The position numbers were made by a program, and so were the translations under genes. 37,414 bases of DNA, taken from assembly GCA_024220525.1 (NCBI GenBank), contig JAMYWO010000347.1, forward strand, positions 1-37,414, given 5' to 3'. How positions within the stretch are numbered: position 1 is the first letter of the stretch; each line of letters begins with the position of its first letter. The notes beneath the pieces were generated by a model. The model was not told the origin of the DNA. It worked only from the letters and a program-made list of their open reading frames with translations, and made no database searches. Positions 31,740-37,414 of the stretch are shown piece by piece. This DNA comes from Cochliopodium minus. Taxonomy: Eukaryota > Discosea > Himatismenida > Cochliopodiidae.

Positions 31740-32089
31740 ACATAGTAGGTCTGAATGGTTGCTGTGATATCCCAAGGGGAAGATATTTTTGTGAAATTCC
31801 TAGCTCCAAAGACATCTTCAGATTTGATGCAGTCTATGCAGAAGAATGCCCAGAGATCGATGATTCTTTTTCTCCTACTGGCGTGTATGTAAGAACGACA
31901 AACAATACTTTCAGATTTTCGAGCTGTGTAAACTATGTGGACAGCAAATATTATTTTGGTTTTGCTTCTTTCTATTTCATTCACAATGATCCTTCTTGCA
32001 ACATGAAGTATTATGTCAAAATGAACATAACAAGCTACATTTCTCATTCCAAAGAAGATGCTTCTACTTTTCCGAAATTAAAGTTCTAA
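31740..32089 (+). CDS. Cysteine-containing hypothetical, 5' part unresolved
   Basis: Open from an acceptor-like AAG near 31739 to TAA at 32087-32089. About 115 codons with N-G-C-C-D-I-P, F-R-F-D-A-V-Y, and a paired later block F-R-F-S-S-C-V-N-Y. The D-A-V-Y and V-N-Y blocks may be two copies of one beta-rich unit. Five to six cysteines suggest an extracellular protein, but I found no start or signal peptide. It may be the last exon of a gene whose 5' end I cannot see, or a remnant. Confidence 0.4.
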
Positions 32090-32195
32090 GAATCAAATGT
32101 ATTTCATTCTATATCCTTCTTATTGAAAAAAATTTATTATAAATATGAGACTGAAAATATAAAAAAAAAAAAATTTAGAAGAGAATCAGTTTATA

Positions 32196-33173
32196 ATGGA
32201 AGAAATGTTAAAGAGATTGGAAACTGCAGTTTCCAAATTAGAAAATGCTATTACCCGTGTTGAAAATTTGGAAAAGAAATTGTTGTCTGGAGGATCTACC
32301 ACTGGGGGATCTACTACTGGAAGCGGTGACGAGCCAAAATCTGTTGAAGAATTCGATAGATTGGTTAGAGAGAACATTAATCCATTGGTAGAATTGGCAA
32401 AGAAGATTGGTGCTCAAGAAATTGTTGGTGTCTCTGATCTCTTGGCAAAGGTATGTGATGAACAAAAGAAATTGATCGTTTTGGCATCCAAATCCAAGAA
32501 GCCATCTGAAAATGATATTCCTGCAGTTGTCAATGGATTATCCCTTGCTATCAATGGTGTTATGGAGTAACAAAATGAAAAAAACAATATATAAATTTAT
32601 AAAAATATAATTATTATATTTTTTTAATACTCTTTTTTCATATTTCAATACAAAGATATCTTATTCTATTCAAAACAATAATTAATATAAGCATTTTTTG
32701 ATTAACTATAAAATTTGGGAACTAATAATAATTATTTTTATCATTTCAAGATCTTAAAAATAAAATTATATCTATTTATAATTGTTTTTCTCAATCAAAC
32801 CCATAATATTCAAAGATTCAACGAAAAGAAAGAAAATAAATTCTCCAAAGACTATAAAAACCATTTGAGCGCAATAGGAGATTCCATCTCCGTCTTCGCA
32901 TGGGTGATCCAACCAACTCCATTCTCCTATTCAAAGGAATTCGCAGGGACTGCATCTTTCTGGACCAACAAGATCTTGCAAGCCTACAAGGGGAAGAACG
33001 AAGATCAGGTCAACTGGGCAAACAATTATACCAATTTCTTGAAGGAATTGCCAAATTATATCAAACGTAAAATTTCTTTTTCATTTATCCTTTATTTATT
33101 TTTTATTTTTTTATTTACAGAATTTCATACTTCTGGATTGACTTGGAATCCAAGTGGAGGAAACTGGAAATAA
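32196..33173 (+). CDS. Cyclase-associated protein N-terminal domain, stand-alone
   Basis: CAP recycles cofilin-bound actin: its N-terminal helical domain binds the actin-cofilin end, and its C-terminal beta domain recharges ADP-actin. Three exons (32196-32566, 32816-33066, 33121-33173), 224 aa. The start L-K-R-L-E-T-A-V-S-K-L-E is the CAP oligomerisation helix. A G-S-T-T-G linker follows, then the helical domain (V-E-L-A-K-K-I-G, L-S-A-I-G-D-S-I-S-V-F-A-W-V, F-W-T-N-K-I-L). It ends H-T-S-G-L-T-W-N-P-S-G-G and TAA. The polyproline, WH2 and CARP domains are absent. The ORF stop at 32570 is intronic: splicing at 32566 restores the family sequence. Confidence 0.9.
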
Positions 33174-33424
33174 ATTTTTGACCCAAATTTTTATTGAACA
33201 TTAAAAATATTCAATTTATAAAACAAATTTTGGATTGAACATCTTTTTGATATTTAAGAATGAAAAGATAGTGGCTTCATACAAAATAATGACAATATTT
33301 TTATTTATTATTTGAATATGACAGGTAGATAAATTCATAGACAGACATCTTTGACAAGAATTCACAAACTTTGAAAACAACCATGGAACTTCTTCAATCA
33401 ACAAATAAACATTTAATGAAATGA

Positions 33425-33565
33425 CACCATACACTGTATGTAATATCATTTGTATATTAGAAGTTATATCTCCAATATAGAGATGAATGATTTTTTTTAT
33501 CGTGTTAAAAATATGTGTCAGGAGGTCCGGACACATATTAAAAAAGAAAAAAATTTCCCCTTATG
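33425..33565. repeat. Second copy of dispersed repeat part 1 with hairpin
   Basis: About 90% identical to 8314-8457, same strand. The hairpin (33510-33539) keeps 13 of 14 pairs, with one A-G mismatch. It lies about 250 bp after the CAP-domain gene. A minus-strand open frame at 33216-33536 runs across it and is not accepted as a gene. Confidence 0.8.
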
Positions 33566-34862
33566 AAATATATCATTTATTTACTCTTGATTCGTCTGAA
33601 CTGTTTGAAGTTTATCAATGACAAAAGAGATTGTATTTGAAATAGTGAGATTGTAGACTTTCTGTTCAAGACCAATCTTCTTCCTCTCCAATTAGGAGTT
33701 TCCAAAATTGTGAAGTTACATGGTTAAAGTCAACTCGATGGAATTTTTTAATACTATCCTTCTACGTGTGGCACTATGAATTCTTTCACTATTTACTAGA
33801 CAATATAATGCAACTTTCCTGGTTTCCATTTCGATGATAATAGCAATGAGGGATACTTAGACAATTTTGTTGTGGGGAAATCATTTTGAAAAACAAAAGT
33901 AAAAAAAAATTAAAATTAATGAAAGAAAAGTACTGAACCCAGAAAACTGTCCAACAGAATTGGAGAATTCATACATGATCCAAAAAGTAAAAATCTTGAA
34001 GAAAAAAAGTTATAATTAAAATTTTTTATTTAAATTTTTTTAAAATTTCTATAAAAATATAAAAATAACAAGGAAAAAATGGAACACTTAGAAATAATGA
34101 AAAAAGGATTATAAAAGAGCTTAGAGGAAGTTGGAAACTTTCTTTGGATCCGCTTTTTATCAAATCATCCTTATTCATTATAAAATGAAACAAGGTGTAG
34201 ATGACAAAAAATATCTTTTACAATCTTCGTTGAGTGCAATTCCAAAGAACAACATCGTTTGAATGAATTACAAGCCCATCGACAATAGCAAAAAAGAAAA
34301 TAAAAGAGGAAAAAATATCGAAGAGACTAGTAAAAGAGAAATAGAAACTAACACAAAAATCTCCAAAAAGTCAAGTTAGAATACATCATAAAAACCATAA
34401 CAAGATTGAGGAAATGGGAAAAAAAATCTTTGAGAATGTTGAAGAAAAAATTAGAGATTTCAGGCTAAAACTTCCTAATTTCAAAAATAATTTCATTTTC
34501 TTTTTTTGATTCTCAAAGTATCTACCTACCATGATACAAACCAGAAATTTTTTACAGAATCAATTATCTTTCTTTTTTTCACATCAAAGTTGGAATTATT
34601 AAATAAACTTGCATTAAAAGCTACATTTGAGTTTGTATCAATAAACAAGTTGGAGAGTTCTACTAAATTAGTATAAAAAAATTCAAAATAAGTAAAAAAT
34701 AGTGTTATAATAATATTTTCAATTACAATAATCTGAAGATTTTCATAATTCTATTAAAATTTAATCTTGAAAATGCTGAGAATTTAATTTTCAAAATATA
34801 AGTCCCAAAAGAAAAATGAATCCAAAAAAAATCTTTTAAAATAAATATTAAAAAAAAAAAAA
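33566..34862. other. 1.3 kb without an intact gene
   Basis: Composition is less extreme than in introns, and short coding-like stretches appear in several frames (for example plus 34190-34370 with D-D-K-K-Y-L-L-Q-S-S-L-S-A-I-P). Stops and frame breaks are frequent. It is probably decayed coding sequence; no family could be named. Confidence 0.5.
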
Positions 34863-35962
34863 ATGAATCAACCTAATACTACAATGAATTATTGCACCAA
34901 AATATGCATGACAGTAAATTGCAACGAATTGCACAAATTAGATATTGGTTCAAAAAGTAAAGAAGAATTAAAATTAAAACCTCCTTTTTTAATTTTTATA
35001 ATTATTTTTTTATAAGGTGATCCAATTGTATTGATTTACGAATATAAACAGAATAAATGGAAAGAATTTGGAAAAACTGAAGTTTTAGAGTAAATTTTAT
35101 TTATTTGCTAATACTTAACTATTGAATATTAATAAAATCTCTTTAGGAACAACCACAATCCTAAATTTGCAAAACAATTTCATATTGATTATTTCTTTGA
35201 ATGCCAGCAACAATTAAAATTTGAAGTTTATGATTTCGATAAAAAATCCAAAAAATGCGAAGATCAAGATAAAATAGGAGAAGCATATTGTACCTTGAGT
35301 GAAGTAAAAAATTAATTATTATTATCTTTACATGAAATTTTTTTTATAAAACTTTATCGAGTAAAAAGTAAAAACCAAGTATCTCATCGAAATTAAAAAA
35401 AAAATAAAATATTTTTCTTTCTAATTAAGATATGTTATTCTCTGAAAAAAAATTTTAAAAATCATTTTAATGCATAATAAAGATAAAGTGATTTCAATTA
35501 TACAGTAATCACCATGATTTTAAGCATTATACTTGAAATGATCTGATATAAACAGATTTTTGCAATTTTTATAAAAAATATCACATATATCTCCAAAAAA
35601 AAAAATTTATTTATTCAAAATTTCATCGAATATTCTTCTAATATTCTTCTACAAAATAAAGTTGGTTGCATCAAAAGGAGGAGCAAAAACATTTGTCCTA
35701 ACTCACCCGAAGCACATCAGTAGAAAAAATGGTACCATCACAGTATCAACAGAGCAAATCAATCCAGTTAGAAATGATAAGTTGATCTTTGTATTTGGCG
35801 GAAGACATTTGGACAAGAAAGATACCTTTGGAAAGTCTGATCCATACATGAAAATATACAGAGGAAACCAAAATGGAGATTGGACCAAGATACACGAAAC
35901 TGAAGTCATCAAAAACACTTTGGACCCTGTCTGGAAACCTTATAAAGTCAAATTTCAACAGT

Positions 35963-36001
<39 letters not shown>

Positions 36002-36713
36002 GGCATTGGAAAATTGTTTAATTTTAATCATATTTATCAAATGTCAACTTTAAATTTATCTTTAATCTAAATATGAATTACATATCTCTAATTTTGATTT
36101 TTAATTTCCTTCTATTGTAAAGATTGTGTAATGGAGAAATGAATAGACCAATCAAGTTTGAAGTAAGGATTATTTTTAAATGTTGCCAGAATCTGTTTAT
36201 TTTGTTCAATTTTAGTTTAAATTATCTTCTTTTTTTTTTTTTTTTTGGTTTAAATTCTTCCTTTTTAGTTTAAATTTTTAGTTTTAGTTTTTTTTTTTTA
36301 AAATTATTCCTTTTAGTTTAAATTTTTTTTTTTTCAATTATTCCTTTTAGTTTAAATTTTTTTTTAAAATTATTTCCTCTTTTTTTTTTTTTTAAATGAC
36401 ATAATTCATGATTTATAGGTTTTTGATTGGGACAGACTAAGTGAACATGACCTTATTGGAGAATTGTAATTCATTTCAATGCTACACCTTTTTATAAGAA
36501 TTTACAAAATTTTTTTTTGTTTTGTTAGCACCACTACTGTCCAAGAGTTACAATTGGGAAAAACTTTCCAAATCATAAACGAGAAAGTTAGAAACAAAAA
36601 GGGAAGCAGCTACAAGAACAGTGGAGAGATCTATATTTCGCGCTTCGATTGTATCCCAGACCACAACTTTTTTGACTACGTTCAAGGAATGATGGAAATA
36701 AACATGGTCATTG
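34863..36713 (+). CDS. Copine, N-terminal half (two C2 domains)
   Basis: Seven exons (34863-34956, 35017-35089, 35147-35303, 35662-35960, 36123-36162, 36419-36465, 36529-36713) with closing phases. C2A: K-I-C-M-T-V-N-C-N-E-L, G-S-K-S-D-P-I-V, F-E-V-Y-D-F-D. Copine-specific linker V-A-S-K-G-G, then C2B: L-D-K-K-D-T-F-G-K-S-D-P-Y-M, N-T-L-D-P-V-W-K-P, V-F-D-W-D, H-D-L-I-G-E-F. Ca2+-binding aspartates are present in C2B. The last exon ends at M-M-E-I-N-M-V-I-G, where the A domain begins, with a phase-1 donor. No A-domain exon follows; poly-A/T and RCC1 exons on the other strand do. The 3' half at 6968-9255 starts in the matching phase; summed exons give 590 codons. Confidence 0.9.
35345..35600. 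repeat. Inverted copy of dispersed repeat part 2
   Basis: Reverse complement matches 8455-8750, including an uninterrupted run of about 60 bp around TTTCAAGTATAATGCTTAAA. It fills most of the 358-nt copine intron 35304-35661. Confidence 0.85.
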
Positions 36714-37012
36714 GTAAATAATCAGATTTTTGGAAATTATTAAAAATTTTAAAATCATTTTTTTTATATATAAATCAGTAAAAAAAAAAAAAAAATTGAT
36801 TTACCTTTTATTGAAAAAAAAAAAAAACTATATATCCAAATCTGATCTAATATATGAATTCAAAAAATTAATTGAACATTGAAAATTTAAAATCTTTTTT
36901 TAGTAAAAAAAAATTTCATATACTATAAAAAATTTCATGAAAAATTAAAAAAATAAAAATAAAAAATAAAAAATAAAAAATAAAAAATAAAAGAAAGAAA
37001 GAGTAAAATTAC
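36714..37012. other. A/T-rich spacer after the broken copine
   Basis: Poly-A, poly-T and AAAAT runs only. The first 70 nt resemble the intron before the copine A-domain exon at 6968 (TTTTAAAATCATTT followed by an acceptor-like CAG), but no exon follows. Confidence 0.5.
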
Positions 37013-37414
37013 GAAAAAGGATTACCATCGCCAAATTGACCATTTAACCCATATCCAATAGCCCAAACTTCTTTGTCTCAAAAGATTTTTTTTTTTTTTT
37101 TTTTTAAACAAAAATAAATGATTTAATTGGAAACTTTACTTTTGATAACATAAGTCTGGTGACATCCACAAACGATCTCACTAGCACCTTTTATCAATTT
37201 TATTTCATTGTTTATTTTTAAATTATTTATTTTCGATTTTATTTCATTTATTTTATTTTTTGTTTTTAGTTTTTATTTTTTATTTTTTATTTTTATTTAT
37301 TTTTTATTTTTATTTTTTATTTTTTATTTTTTATTTTTTATTTTTATGTAGGCAAACAAAGTTCCAAAGTTGGGACTTATCATTTTGATGGTCTACTCTG
37401 GGTTGCGCGCAACT
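37013..37414 (-). CDS. RCC1-repeat protein, partial
   Basis: Two exons on the minus strand, 37188-37140 and 37076-37013, join in phase to give A-S-E-I-V-C-G-C-H-Q-T-Y-V-I-K followed by E-V-W-A-I-G-Y-G-L-N-G-Q-F-G-D-G-N. This is the H-x-x-x-L ... W-x-x-G-x-N-x-x-G-Q-L-G-x-G signature of RCC1 beta-propeller blades. The donor after 37013 (GTAATT) shows the gene continues toward the copine, but no further blade was found before 36714. Another exon probably lies at about 37352-37414; its strand is unclear. The partner and function of such proteins vary widely. Confidence 0.65.

Noticed and set aside
33216-33536. 106-codon minus-strand frame
   Set aside because: About a third lies in the dispersed repeat and the rest has no family resemblance or splice structure.
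37352-37414. Plus-strand exon after an acceptor-like TATGTAG (G-T-Y-H-F-D-G-L-L-W-V)
   Set aside because: It is equally readable on the minus strand as part of the RCC1 gene; too short and cut by the window end to assign.

Overview
This is nuclear DNA from a very AT-rich, intron-rich unicellular eukaryote. Genes are cut by many short GT-AG introns, and exon phases can be closed for most of them. Introns and spacers are long A/T runs. TAA, TAG and TGA all end genes, so the code looks standard. The gene set (copine, a CAP N-domain protein, a tandem calponin-homology protein, an RNI-type LRR protein, SAM/ankyrin, F-box/SPRY, squalene synthase, a presequence-bearing HscB, histone H4) suggests an amoeboid protist such as an amoebozoan, heterolobosean or Anaeramoeba relative. 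I cannot fix the genus from sequence alone.

Layout. 1-6779, minus strand: a tandem family of four paralogous genes of unknown function (one truncated by assembly damage, one a pseudogene, one cut at an N). They share an unrecognised domain, a conserved 15-nt microexon and a C-terminal W-x-x-x-N-H module. LRR and kinase-tail-like remnants lie between them. 6968-9255, plus: the 3' half of a copine. 9482-11613, minus: a damaged gene with a P-loop like the AAA-ATPase-like/PD-(D/E)XK family. 10578-12005 repeats 1-1316; a 146-N gap follows. 12656-14068: LRR gene. 14546-19578, minus: F-box/SPRY gene and a CH-CH-polyQ-zinc ribbon gene. 19782-24784, plus: trypsin-like protease and SAM-coiled coil-ankyrin gene. 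25764-26684: hypothetical. 26892-30691: divergent HscB and squalene synthase. 30964-31334: histone H4 with a classical 3' stem-loop. 32196-33173: stand-alone CAP N-terminal domain. 34863-36713: the 5' half of a copine. 37013-37414: RCC1-repeat exons, partial.

Functional themes. Several products are actin or membrane linked (CH protein, CAP N-domain, copine). HscB and squalene synthase are housekeeping genes of Fe-S cluster and sterol/triterpenoid synthesis. The ankyrin, LRR, F-box and tandem-family proteins belong to expanded protist interaction families. The tandem family and the ankyrin protein share a C-terminal module, the only link between separate loci.

Assembly caution. The left end is a deletion-riddled near-copy of 10578-12005. 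Frameshifts in the 9.5-10.6 kb gene begin exactly at that repeat boundary. The family is cut at a single N. The two copine halves are phase-compatible and sum to one full-length protein. Together these suggest that 1-12 kb contains low-quality long-read filler and that the scaffold order needs checking.
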